Source: Acidobacteriota bacterium
Lineage (GTDB): Bacteria; Acidobacteriota; Thermoanaerobaculia; Multivoradales; JAGPDF01
Length of the DNA: 64,000 bases
Direction: 5' to 3'
Assembly: GCA_014584695.1 (NCBI GenBank)
Contig: JACTMI010000031.1
Coordinates: 62,001 to 126,000, forward strand
In this document: positions 10,475 through 18,295 of the stretch, piece after piece
How positions within the stretch are numbered: the first letter of the stretch is position 1
How the letters are laid out: each line of letters starts with the position of its first letter
The notes under the pieces: generated by a model
What the model was told of the DNA's origin: nothing
Seen by the model: the letters and a program-made list of their open reading frames with translations, nothing else
The model's database searches: none
Translations under genes and position numbers: made by a program

Positions 10475-11430
10475 CCCTCCGTCAGCTCGGCGCAGGCGGC
10501 GCGCAGGTTGGCCGCGAGCGAGAGCATCGTGCCGCGGCCGACGTGGTCGGGGAAGCCCGGCATCGCCTCGAGCGCGGCGATCTCGTCGACCGACCGGCCC
10601 GCGGCGAGGCCGCGCCGCGCCGTCTCGAGCAGCGCGGTCAGGTAGTCGCGCTGGTAGAGCAGCTCGGCGCGGCCGCCGGTGACGCCGAGCCCGGGCTTCA
10701 CGTGGCCGAAGACGTAGAGGGTGTCCGCGCCGTGCTCGTCCGCCACCCGCTCGAGCACCGGGATCCAGTGCGCGATTCGCGCGCCGCCCGGCCGGTCGAT
10801 GACCGGGAAGAGCCGGTTGAAGACCAGGTCGCCCATGTGGGCGACGTCGGCGCGCTCGAAGTGGACCACGATGTCGCCGCCGGTATGCGCCGGCCCGTAG
10901 TGCCGCGCCGCCACCGCCTCGCCGCCCAAGTCGCGCCGCCAGCTCTCGCTGAAGGTGGTGTCAGCCACCGTCTGCTCGCCCAGATCGCGCGCGACCGCCG
11001 CCTGGCGCTGCAGCTCCGGCACGTTGGCGTGAGCGACGATCGAGCCGACGGCGGGGCGGAAGACGGCGTTGCCGCCGGTGTGGTCCCAGTGGTGGTGCGT
11101 GTTGATCAACAGATCGACGCCGCGCGCCGAGCGCGCCTCGAGCCCCGCCAGGCAGGCCGGCGCCGAGTCGGGCATCTGGCTGTCGACCGCGAGCGCGGCC
11201 TGCGGCCCGACGTACCAGCCGACCGTGCCGCCCGACATCGAGAAGGTGCCGACGCCGCCGCGCAGCTCGCGGAAGACCGCTTCGGGAGCCGGGGGCGCAG
11301 CGGGCGCCGGCGTCGGCGCCGCGGTCGGGGTCGACGATTGGGCGCCGAGGCGGGCGCCGGCCAACGTGGCGAGGGCGCCGAGGCCGCTCCAGGAGCCTCG
11401 GATCAGCAGCTGGCGTCGCGACAGGGGCAT
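10471..11430 (-). CDS. Exported metallo-beta-lactamase-fold hydrolase
   Basis: 319 residues. The N-terminus MPLSRRQLLIRGSWSGLGALATLAGARLGAQ has a twin-arginine-like motif and hydrophobic stretch, so Tat export to the periplasm is likely. The mature part has the zinc motif THHHWDHTGG (HxHxDH form), a further His in HYGPAHTGGD, the metal Asp in HMGDLVFNRLFP, and a late His in VFGHVKPG. These are the ligands of a two-metal site, as in quinoprotein relay and lactonase-like members of the superfamily. The substrate cannot be told from sequence. A Pro/Ala-rich linker (residues 34-50) separates signal and domain. It is divergent from the metalloprotease gene. Confidence 0.85.
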   Translation of the reverse strand: MPLSRRQLLIRGSWSGLGALATLAGARLGAQSSTPTAAPTPAPAAPPAPEAVFRELRGGVGTFSMSGGTVGWYVGPQAALAVDSQMPDSAPACLAGLEARSARGVDLLINTHHHWDHTGGNAVFRPAVGSIVAHANVPELQRQAAVARDLGEQTVADTTFSESWRRDLGGEAVAARHYGPAHTGGDIVVHFERADVAHMGDLVFNRLFPVIDRPGGARIAHWIPVLERVADEHGADTLYVFGHVKPGLGVTGGRAELLYQRDYLTALLETARRGLAAGRSVDEIAALEAMPGFPDHVGRGTMLSLAANLRAACAELTEG

Positions 11431-11557
11431 CGCATCCTCCTTCCGGGGTTTCCGGGTCCGACTCTATCCGCTGTGACGCGCGTCCTCGATCGCCGCGGCG
11501 GATCGTGATAGAAGAGATCGTTCGCCCGCATCCGCCCACCTCCCCGGAGACCGCCCG

Positions 11558-13603
11558 ATGCCCGACCGCTCGCTCGCCCGCCGCCTCGCGCTCTTGCTCG
11601 CCGCGCTAGCCGTACTCGCCGCGCCCGTCGCAGCCCAAGGGGTCGACCCCTGGACCGACGTCGAGGAGCCGGAGAGCGCGCTCGCCGACGGCGAGCGCTG
11701 GATCGTGCCGGAGCGCGCGCGCATCGTCCGCCTCGACGGCGGCGCGCTCGCGGCGCTGCTCGCGGTGACGCCGTCGGAGCTCGAAGCTCCGCGCGGGCTC
11801 GAGGGCGTCGAGCTCGTTCTGCCCGCGGTCGAGGGCGGCTCGCGCCGCTACCGGATCGTCGATTCGCCGGTGATGGCGCCCGAGCTCGCCGCCCGCTACC
11901 CGGAGCTGCGGACGTTCCGGCTGATCGACGCCGAGCAGCCGGGTTTCAGCGGCCGCGGCGACTGGACGCCGCAGGGATTCCACGCCGTCGTGCGCACGGC
12001 GTCCGGCACCGTCTACGTCGATCCGTTGCGGGTCGGCGACAGCGAGCACCACCAGGTCTACTACCGCGCCGATCTGCGCCCGCGGCCGGACCAGCGCTTC
12101 GTCTGCGAGGTCGAGGACCTCGAGAGCGAGCTCGCGGAGCTCGCGGACGCGGTCGCCTCGGCCAGCCCGCTGGTCGGCCTCGATCTGCGCACCTACCGCC
12201 TGGCCCTCGCCGCCACCGGCGAGTACACGCAGTTCCACGGCGGCACGGTGCCGGCCGGCATGGCGGCGATCGTCACCGCGGTCAACCGCGTCAACGAGGT
12301 CTACGAGCGCGACGTCGCGCTGCGCATGGTCCTGGTCGCCAACAACGACCTGGTGGTCTACACCAACGGCACCACCGACCCCTACACCAACAACAACGGC
12401 TCGGCGATGCTGAACGAGAACACCACCAACCTGAACGCCGTCATCGGCGTGGCCAACTACGACATCGGCCACGTCTTCTCGACCGGTGGCGGCGGCGTGG
12501 CGACGCTCAACGGGCCGTGCGGCGCCAACAAGGCGCGCGGCGTGACCGGCCTGCCGTCGCCGATCGGCGACCCGTTCTACATCGACTACGTCGCCCACGA
12601 AATGGGGCACCAGTGGGGCGCGGCGCACACTTTCAACGGCAACGCCAGCTCCTGCTCCGGCAACCGCAGCGCCGCCTCGGCCTACGAGCCGGGCAGCGGC
12701 TCGACCATCATGGCCTACGCCGGGATCTGCGGCGCCCAGAACCTGCAGTCGAACAGCGACGCCTACTTCCACCGCCGCAGCCTCGACCAGATGCAGACTT
12801 TCAGCCGCACGGGCACCGGCAACACCTGCGCGGCGGTGGTCGCGGTCGGCAACGAGCCGCCGGTGGTCGAGGCCGGCCCCGCCTACACCATCCCGCGGTC
12901 GACGCCGTTCGCCTTGACCGGCAGCGCCACCGACCCCGACGGCGACCCGCTGACCTACTGCTGGGAGCAGTGGGATCTGGGGCCGGCCGGGGCGCCCAAC
13001 TCGCCGTCGGGAGACGCGCCGATCTTCCGCTCGTTCGACCCGACGCCGAGCCCGACGCGGCTCTTCCCGAAGCTCTCGGATCTGCTCGGCAACACGCAGA
13101 CGATCGGCGAGATCCTGCCGACCTACGCCCGCACCCTCAATTTCCGCCTGACCGCGCGCGACAACGTCCTGCCGGCGGGAACCAACGCCTTCGATTCGAC
13201 CAGCGTCGCGGTCGACGCCGCCTCCGGACCGTTCCTGGTCACCTCGCCGAACACCGCGCTGGTGTGGAACGGCTACGGCCCGCACACCGTCACCTGGGAC
13301 GTCGCCGGCACCGACCAGCCGCCGGTCTCCTGCGCCGCGGTCGACATCCGCCTCTCGACCGACGGCGGCGTCAACTTCGACCGCCTGCTCGACACCGGCA
13401 TCCCCAACCAGGGCACCCGCTCCCTCTACGTCGGCGTCCCGAACACCGCGACCGCCCGCATCCAGGTCGCCTGCACCGGCAACATCTTCTTCGACATCTC
13501 GAACACCAACTTCTCGATCACCGCCGCCTCGAACCTGATCTTCGCCAACGACTTCGAACAGGGCAGCACGATCCTCTGGTCCCTGACCGAACCCGGCGTC
13601 TGA
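11558..13603 (+). CDS. Secreted reprolysin-type zinc metalloprotease
   Basis: 681 residues. A signal peptide (LARRLALLLAALAVLAAPVAAQ) is followed by a roughly 180-residue propeptide-like region and then a metzincin catalytic domain with the zinc site HEMGHQWGAAH near residue 347 and a Met-turn in STIMAYAGICG. After the catalytic domain come two Ig/PKD-like beta domains (starting near VVEAGPAYTIPRST and near SPNTALVWNG). The last 20 residues, containing IFANDFEQGSTILW, look like a short conserved C-terminal tail of the DGFExG...W type that I recall from secreted proteins in related bacteria. It likely degrades extracellular protein. Upstream 127 bases are shared with the divergent hydrolase. 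Confidence 0.9.
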   Translation: MPDRSLARRLALLLAALAVLAAPVAAQGVDPWTDVEEPESALADGERWIVPERARIVRLDGGALAALLAVTPSELEAPRGLEGVELVLPAVEGGSRRYRIVDSPVMAPELAARYPELRTFRLIDAEQPGFSGRGDWTPQGFHAVVRTASGTVYVDPLRVGDSEHHQVYYRADLRPRPDQRFVCEVEDLESELAELADAVASASPLVGLDLRTYRLALAATGEYTQFHGGTVPAGMAAIVTAVNRVNEVYERDVALRMVLVANNDLVVYTNGTTDPYTNNNGSAMLNENTTNLNAVIGVANYDIGHVFSTGGGGVATLNGPCGANKARGVTGLPSPIGDPFYIDYVAHEMGHQWGAAHTFNGNASSCSGNRSAASAYEPGSGSTIMAYAGICGAQNLQSNSDAYFHRRSLDQMQTFSRTGTGNTCAAVVAVGNEPPVVEAGPAYTIPRSTPFALTGSATDPDGDPLTYCWEQWDLGPAGAPNSPSGDAPIFRSFDPTPSPTRLFPKLSDLLGNTQTIGEILPTYARTLNFRLTARDNVLPAGTNAFDSTSVAVDAASGPFLVTSPNTALVWNGYGPHTVTWDVAGTDQPPVSCAAVDIRLSTDGGVNFDRLLDTGIPNQGTRSLYVGVPNTATARIQVACTGNIFFDISNTNFSITAASNLIFANDFEQGSTILWSLTEPGV

Positions 13604-13962
13604 CCGCGCACCTGGCGGCGCGTGCCTGGGGCCGGGTAGCTGTTGAACGCTGGGACACTCGCGTCATTCGCCCCACTTTCACGCGTGTGGACCGTGGTTC
13701 GGCGGGATCGGAGCGCAGGTTTCTGCGCTGGTTGCGAGCATTGGCGAGGACTTCTGAGCCGCTGCGCGGCGAGCCTGAGGTTCATGGTGAGCGCGGAACC
13801 CTGGTGCCGAACGCGGCCGACTCCTGCCCGGCCAAGGGCGGCGCACTCTCTCTGCCTTCCTCCCTCCTGCAGGTGCGGCGGCCGTAGTCAGGCAGAGGGG
13901 CAGCCTTTTGGCCAGCTGCTGAGGCTCCTTCCACTTCCGATCAACCGGCCCAGTCAGTAGAG
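13604..13962 (+). other. Intergenic stretch without recognisable gene
   Basis: About 360 bases between the metalloprotease and the MITE-like element. The track lists short frames here, but they have no family signal, no ribosome binding site and overlap one another. I see no tRNA, no clear terminator and no repeat. It may be decayed sequence at the edge of the defence island. Confidence 0.5.
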
Positions 13963-14146
13963 CTAGCCTGGACTTCTCACCAGCCTTCTACTGCGGGTCC
14001 GGATCTGCCCGCGTCTGCTGCGTTGCGCTCGGTCGGGCTCCTCGACGGACCGTTAAGGTCCGCCTGCGGGGCCCTCGGTCGCGCGCCTTGCAGCCCCAGG
14101 CAGCTCCGGCCCCTCGCGACGAACGCTGGTGAGAAGTCCAGGCTAG
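13963..14146 (+). mobile_element. MITE-like element with 17-20 bp terminal inverted repeats and CTAG target duplication
   Basis: The left end cctggacttctcaccagc (from 13967) is repeated exactly in inverse orientation at the right end (to 14142). Both ends are flanked by ctag (13963-13966 and 14143-14146), so with the palindromic duplication the match is 24 bases without mismatch. The element proper is 176 bases and carries no transposase frame. A CC start, inverted repeats of this length and a four-base duplication suggest an IS1380-like or related DDE family, but the family is not proven. The right duplication touches the stop codon of the DUF499 gene. Confidence 0.7.
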
Positions 14147-16933
14147 CTACTCGACGTGCACCGAGTCCGTCAGGCCGAGCTCCTGGAGGATCTGGCGTAG
14201 CTCGGCGATCAGGCTCGCGGCCGCGGTGTCCGACACCGAAACGCTGAAGTCGAGCCCGATCCGCAGCTCGCTGCCCGTGCGGAGCTTGGGCAGGATCTTG
14301 GTCCCGAGTCGATTCCAGACCTCGGGTGGGACCGATCCTCTGAGCCGGACGACCCTCGTCGAAGACGAAGCCGAGGTCTGAACGTTGGTGTCGGTCGCCA
14401 CCTGCTCGACCACGGCCGGCGTGGGCGCGGTGAGGTCGGTGGACGGCGTAGCGACAACCGTCGCGCCGCTCCGAAGAGACTCGGCTGTCGTCTTGCGAAG
14501 GAGGAAGACCCCGGCCTCGAAGGCGACCTCATCCGCGGCCACGAACTCTTGGAACCAGACGCGTTCGTAGGCGCCGTCGCCTTTCCGCCCGGATGCCAAT
14601 CCGAAGTCACCCCGGGACACGAAGTCGACAATCTTCGCCTTGAGGATTCCGTCAGGGTCGACCAGCCGGGTCAGCGCGCCGTTCAGGAAGCTCTGGCGGA
14701 GGCTCGAGAGCGGCCACGCCCCGCTCTCGCGGAGGGCAGGCGGCCAGTTCCTGTCGATGTATCCCGCGCCGACCGACTCGTTGAGTAGTGCCTCCGACTT
14801 GAGCGCGGCGAGGACACGACCGCTCAGGCTCTCGGCGCTGGACGAGTGCCCAGCGCCGAGGTCGATGACCTTGAGCCCGTCGCTCTCCGAGCCGCCGGCA
14901 CCGGCGGCGTTGCGGTCACTGTCGGCGACAACGGCATAGCGATAGTCGCCCCACACCTCGTCTTTCGCAGACTCCTCGGCGTCCTTGACTCTTGCTTGCA
15001 GCTCTGCACGGTCGCTCCGGTCGAACTCACCGCCCAGCGTTCCCTCGGCCACCTCGCGCGCGACCCGCTTCCAGGCGAGCGCCACCTCGACCTTCTCTCG
15101 TAGATCGCGCCCGGGCTTCTTGACGCACCAGACGACCGCACCAGGGTAAAGGCGGGGCGACTTGCCCCGGTTCCTCGTCCACTCCGAGATCTGCTGCCGG
15201 AACCCACCAGCTCCCGACCACTCGAGCTCGGGATCGGCGACGACGAGCGCGAGCCGCGGCGAATCGGCGATCTCCCCGCTCTCCCGAGGGAAGGGCACGA
15301 CCGGAATCGTCGCACCGCGCCGGAATTCGTCCTCGACGAGCCTCCGCATCGCCGGCTTGACCTCGGTCTCGTCGTCGAGAGAGGCGCGTCGATCGCTGAC
15401 CACCTTCTTCATGGTCGGCTGGTAGCCGATCCGGAACCCGTCCGTCCCCACCTTGCGAATGAAATAGGAGCGATCTTCGAGAGCAAAGGCGGCGTTGTCG
15501 ATCGTCGTCGTGTCGAGCTCGGGCTCGCCGAGCGCGAATCGGAGCTCGGGGAGGTGCGCGACCTTGTCGGTCTGCCCTCCAGAGGACTCGAAGAGAATCG
15601 CCGTACCGACTCGCCGGTGAATGTCGCGGAGCGGACCCTTGGTGTCGGCGTCGAGCGAGCGGCTGTGCGCCTGTTCGCCGGCGAGGTCGGTCTCGATCGC
15701 GGCCACCAGTCGGGACTCTCCGAGCTGCCCGAGAACGACGCTACGGAACCCAGGCTCCGAGAGAGGAGCCGACCCCAGCGTGATCAGCGGCTCGGTGCGC
15801 GCCTTGCGGAAGGCATCCTGAGCCGCGATCGAGATCCATTGCGCCAGCATCGCGAGGGTGCCGCGCGTCTGCTGATACTGGGGAAGGGCCTGCCACTTGC
15901 GCTGGAAGACCGAGAGGGTCGCGGGGTGGAACGGGTAGCAGGCCTCGAACCGTCGCTGCAGGAACTCTCGCGCCTTCGTCTCGGTGGCCGCCGAGTCGAC
16001 GGCGGTCCACTCGGGTGGCAGCTGCGCCCGGCGCTCGAAGCACCAATCGCCGAAGGCCTTCGCAACTGCGCGCCGGACCTTCTCCGGTCCGAGGTCCTGA
16101 AACAACCGCCGGCGCACAACCTCGCTGATCTCGGTTTCGTCGTTGGCGATCAGATCCTTGGCGACGCGCCGCACGACCTTGGCGATGCGGTCCTGCCACT
16201 CCTGGTCCCACTCGGTCATCTCGACCTGGCTGCGCGGCAGGGAGATCACGCAGGCGCCGTGGGTCGTCCCGGTCGTCGCCACCGTCAGGTTCTGGATGAA
16301 GGCGTGGAACGCCTCGGCGCTGCCGCGGTGGCGATTGAGGAAGTTGAGAACCTCATCGAACAGCAGGAGGACCGGTGCGCCGGCCGCCTGAAAGACCCGG
16401 GCGATCGCCTCGGTCCCGGGCGGCGTCGTGCGCGCCGCATCTCCGAGCGCCGCCACGCCGGCGTCCCCCGCCAGTTGGCGCGCAATGTCGATCCAAGGGG
16501 TCTCGCGGCCAGGCTGAGGGTCCCAGGCGTTGCCGACGAAGACCGCGACTCTCGCCTTCGGTATGCCCGGCACGTCGGCCGCCTGCGCGAGGGCGGCCAC
16601 GCCGCTCCACTCGCCGGCCGCGCTTCCGTGGCTCGCGAGGTGGTAGAGGGTCGTCAGAGTGTGGGTCTTGCCGCCGCCGAACTGCGTGATCAGCGTTAGG
16701 ACGGGCGCGGTGTTGTCGGTCCTCCCCGAGAGTCGCCGCAGCACCATCCCTGCGTGCTCGCGCAGCGCGCGCGTGAAGCAGGTTCGGGCGAAGAACTGAT
16801 CTGGCTTTCGGTAGTCCTCGGGAGCCGTTCCCGCAACCACTTGCTCGAGCGCGATCGCGAACTCGTCGGGGTTGAAGGAGCGCCCCTCGCGGACCTCCTT
16901 GCGCGGCATTGCGACCTTGTACCAGGGCTCCAT
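14147..16933 (-). CDS. DUF499-family ATPase of an Hma-type defence locus
   Basis: 928 residues from the ATG at 16933, which has a GAGGGGAG ribosome binding site; the track start 26 codons upstream would run into the previous gene. The N-terminal P-loop is LITQFGGGKTHTL (residues 81-93), the Gly-rich Walker A typical of DUF499, and Walker B is PVLLLFDEVLNF (about 187-198). A Thr/Ser linker near residue 840 precedes a small C-terminal domain. DUF499 proteins occur with DUF1156 methyltransferases and large helicases in anti-phage loci, where the ATPase is thought to work on DNA with the methylase or helicase; the mechanism is unknown. It is the last gene of the operon, 11 bases after the 250-residue unknown. 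The stop codon abuts the CTAG duplication of the MITE. Confidence 0.88.
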   Translation of the reverse strand: MEPWYKVAMPRKEVREGRSFNPDEFAIALEQVVAGTAPEDYRKPDQFFARTCFTRALREHAGMVLRRLSGRTDNTAPVLTLITQFGGGKTHTLTTLYHLASHGSAAGEWSGVAALAQAADVPGIPKARVAVFVGNAWDPQPGRETPWIDIARQLAGDAGVAALGDAARTTPPGTEAIARVFQAAGAPVLLLFDEVLNFLNRHRGSAEAFHAFIQNLTVATTGTTHGACVISLPRSQVEMTEWDQEWQDRIAKVVRRVAKDLIANDETEISEVVRRRLFQDLGPEKVRRAVAKAFGDWCFERRAQLPPEWTAVDSAATETKAREFLQRRFEACYPFHPATLSVFQRKWQALPQYQQTRGTLAMLAQWISIAAQDAFRKARTEPLITLGSAPLSEPGFRSVVLGQLGESRLVAAIETDLAGEQAHSRSLDADTKGPLRDIHRRVGTAILFESSGGQTDKVAHLPELRFALGEPELDTTTIDNAAFALEDRSYFIRKVGTDGFRIGYQPTMKKVVSDRRASLDDETEVKPAMRRLVEDEFRRGATIPVVPFPRESGEIADSPRLALVVADPELEWSGAGGFRQQISEWTRNRGKSPRLYPGAVVWCVKKPGRDLREKVEVALAWKRVAREVAEGTLGGEFDRSDRAELQARVKDAEESAKDEVWGDYRYAVVADSDRNAAGAGGSESDGLKVIDLGAGHSSSAESLSGRVLAALKSEALLNESVGAGYIDRNWPPALRESGAWPLSSLRQSFLNGALTRLVDPDGILKAKIVDFVSRGDFGLASGRKGDGAYERVWFQEFVAADEVAFEAGVFLLRKTTAESLRSGATVVATPSTDLTAPTPAVVEQVATDTNVQTSASSSTRVVRLRGSVPPEVWNRLGTKILPKLRTGSELRIGLDFSVSVSDTAAASLIAELRQILQELGLTDSVHVE

Positions 16934-16944
16934 CGAAGCTCCCC

Positions 16945-17697
16945 TCAGTCCGGATAGACGTTCGCCATCTCGACGATGCGCCACGCTTTGCCGACACGGG
17001 CGAGAGCGCAACTGATCGACCAGCCGGGGCGAAGCAGCTCCGTGGCATCCTCCGGGACGGCGACGGGGCCGAGCTCGCGCATCCCGCCGGTCTCCCAGAC
17101 CTCGAGCCAGAGGCGCCCCGGTACGAGACGGGCGATCCGGAAGTGCTCGAAGTCTAGATAGTCCGACTCCGGAAGCTCGGCAACGTCAACGAAGACCTCC
17201 GACGTCGCGTCGTAGAGAATCCTCGCGGCCCGGTCGGCGCGCGGAAGGTCTCGTGCAGCAGCCGCACCTTGTTCGGTCGCGTCACGCGCAGCCTCGGCGT
17301 CGATGTAGCCCTTGGCTGCGAGCCAGGCTGAGAGCTTCTTCGTCACCGTTCCCGCGGCGCGCAGGAGATCGGGCTCCGCGACCACCTTGCGGATCATGAA
17401 GTAGCCGAGGAAGCTCGCGAGCTGGTCGGGGATCTTCTCGGGCCCGAACAGCTCGCAGAACTCGCGGTGCGCCTCCCCCTCGGCGTTGAACGCCCGATCC
17501 CAGAGCGCCCGTTCCGGCTTCGACAGGTTCTCGTGTGCGTAGCCGTCGAGATGGGCACGCAGCAGGTGCACGACGTCCTCGTACTTGCGAATCGTCTTCG
17601 CGCTGAGCTCCTGGCGAATCTCGGCCAGGAACTCGTCGAGCACGTGCGCGATGGAGCGCTCCGCGGGCCGCACCATCTCGACGACCTCCGCGCTCAC
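16945..17697 (-). CDS. Unknown protein with integrase-like N-terminal core-binding pattern
   Basis: 250 residues from the GTG at 17697, chosen because GAGGGGAG lies five bases upstream; the 17751 start would overlap the previous gene. Residues about 10-50 (HVLDEFLAEIRQELSAKTIRKYEDVVHLLRAHL) match the pattern of the SAM-like core-binding domain of tyrosine recombinases, but the catalytic domain with its Arg, His and Tyr is absent. The middle is helical, with a FCELFGPEKIPDQLASFLGYFMI block, and the C-terminal third is beta-rich (VPGRLWLEVWETGG...). I do not recognise the family as a whole. It sits between the Orf3-like protein and the DUF499 ATPase and is probably an accessory or specificity factor of the same system. 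Confidence 0.75.
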   Translation of the reverse strand: MSAEVVEMVRPAERSIAHVLDEFLAEIRQELSAKTIRKYEDVVHLLRAHLDGYAHENLSKPERALWDRAFNAEGEAHREFCELFGPEKIPDQLASFLGYFMIRKVVAEPDLLRAAGTVTKKLSAWLAAKGYIDAEAARDATEQGAAAARDLPRADRAARILYDATSEVFVDVAELPESDYLDFEHFRIARLVPGRLWLEVWETGGMRELGPVAVPEDATELLRPGWSISCALARVGKAWRIVEMANVYPD

Positions 17698-17716
17698 GAT
17701 CTCCCCTCGGCTTCGT

Positions 17717-18295
17717 TCATTCGTCCTTCCCTTCGTCGTACGCCGTCTCATCGGCGTCCCAGTCGACGTACTGCGGCGGGCTGTCGCCGACCCGCGCGAT
17801 CACCCGCGGGTACCTTCCCGGCGGCGCCGCCTCGGCGATCGCCTCGACCCGGATCGTGTGCCACCAGTCGTCGCCGAAGTCGAACCAGTAGCCGAATCCC
17901 CAGCCGACCTCGAGCCCGAGCGAGTCGATCCTGGTCCGTGCCGCGCTGCGCATCGGCTGCCGCTGATCGAAGTCCCCGAACGGACTCGGCGGCTCGGGGA
18001 GCCCGTAGCGCCTCGCCCGCGGATCCATCGGCTTCTTGCCGCCGATCTGGAACTCGTAGAGGTGCTCGTCGAAGCGGTCGAAGGCGTCGAAGATCGCCGC
18101 GTGCAACCGCGCAAGTGTCTGGTCGCCGCGAATCTCGATCGTTCGCGCCACGATCGGGTTCTCCTTCGCGAACCGCTCGGTGATCGGTCCGCTCATGATG
18201 GCGACTTCGAGGGTGTAGAGGCGTGCAGGAACCCTCGCCCGGACTCCTGGCTTCGAGCGAGATTCCGTCCGCCGGGCGGCCGCGGCACTGGTCAC
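17717..18295 (-). CDS. pRiA4b Orf3-like protein
   Basis: 192 residues. The start GTG overlaps the stop of the preceding ATPase gene (GTGA), so translation is coupled. The conserved part begins about residue 45: ARTIEIRGDQTLARLHAAIFDAFDRFDEHLYEFQIG, followed by a stretch ending GLEVGWGFGYWFDFGDDWWHTIRVE and a Pro-rich PGRYPRVIARVGDSPPQY segment. This matches the plasmid pRiA4b Orf-3 family, small proteins seen on plasmids and mobile islands whose function is not established. The Tyr/Trp/Asp-rich FDFGDDWWH core is the family hallmark. An acidic tail (DADETAYDEGKDE) ends the protein. Confidence 0.85.
   Translation of the reverse strand: MTSAAAARRTESRSKPGVRARVPARLYTLEVAIMSGPITERFAKENPIVARTIEIRGDQTLARLHAAIFDAFDRFDEHLYEFQIGGKKPMDPRARRYGLPEPPSPFGDFDQRQPMRSAARTRIDSLGLEVGWGFGYWFDFGDDWWHTIRVEAIAEAAPPGRYPRVIARVGDSPPQYVDWDADETAYDEGKDE

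Noticed and set aside
13643-13960. 105-residue frame between metalloprotease and the MITE
   Set aside because: No ribosome binding site, no family signal, composition like random GC-rich translation.
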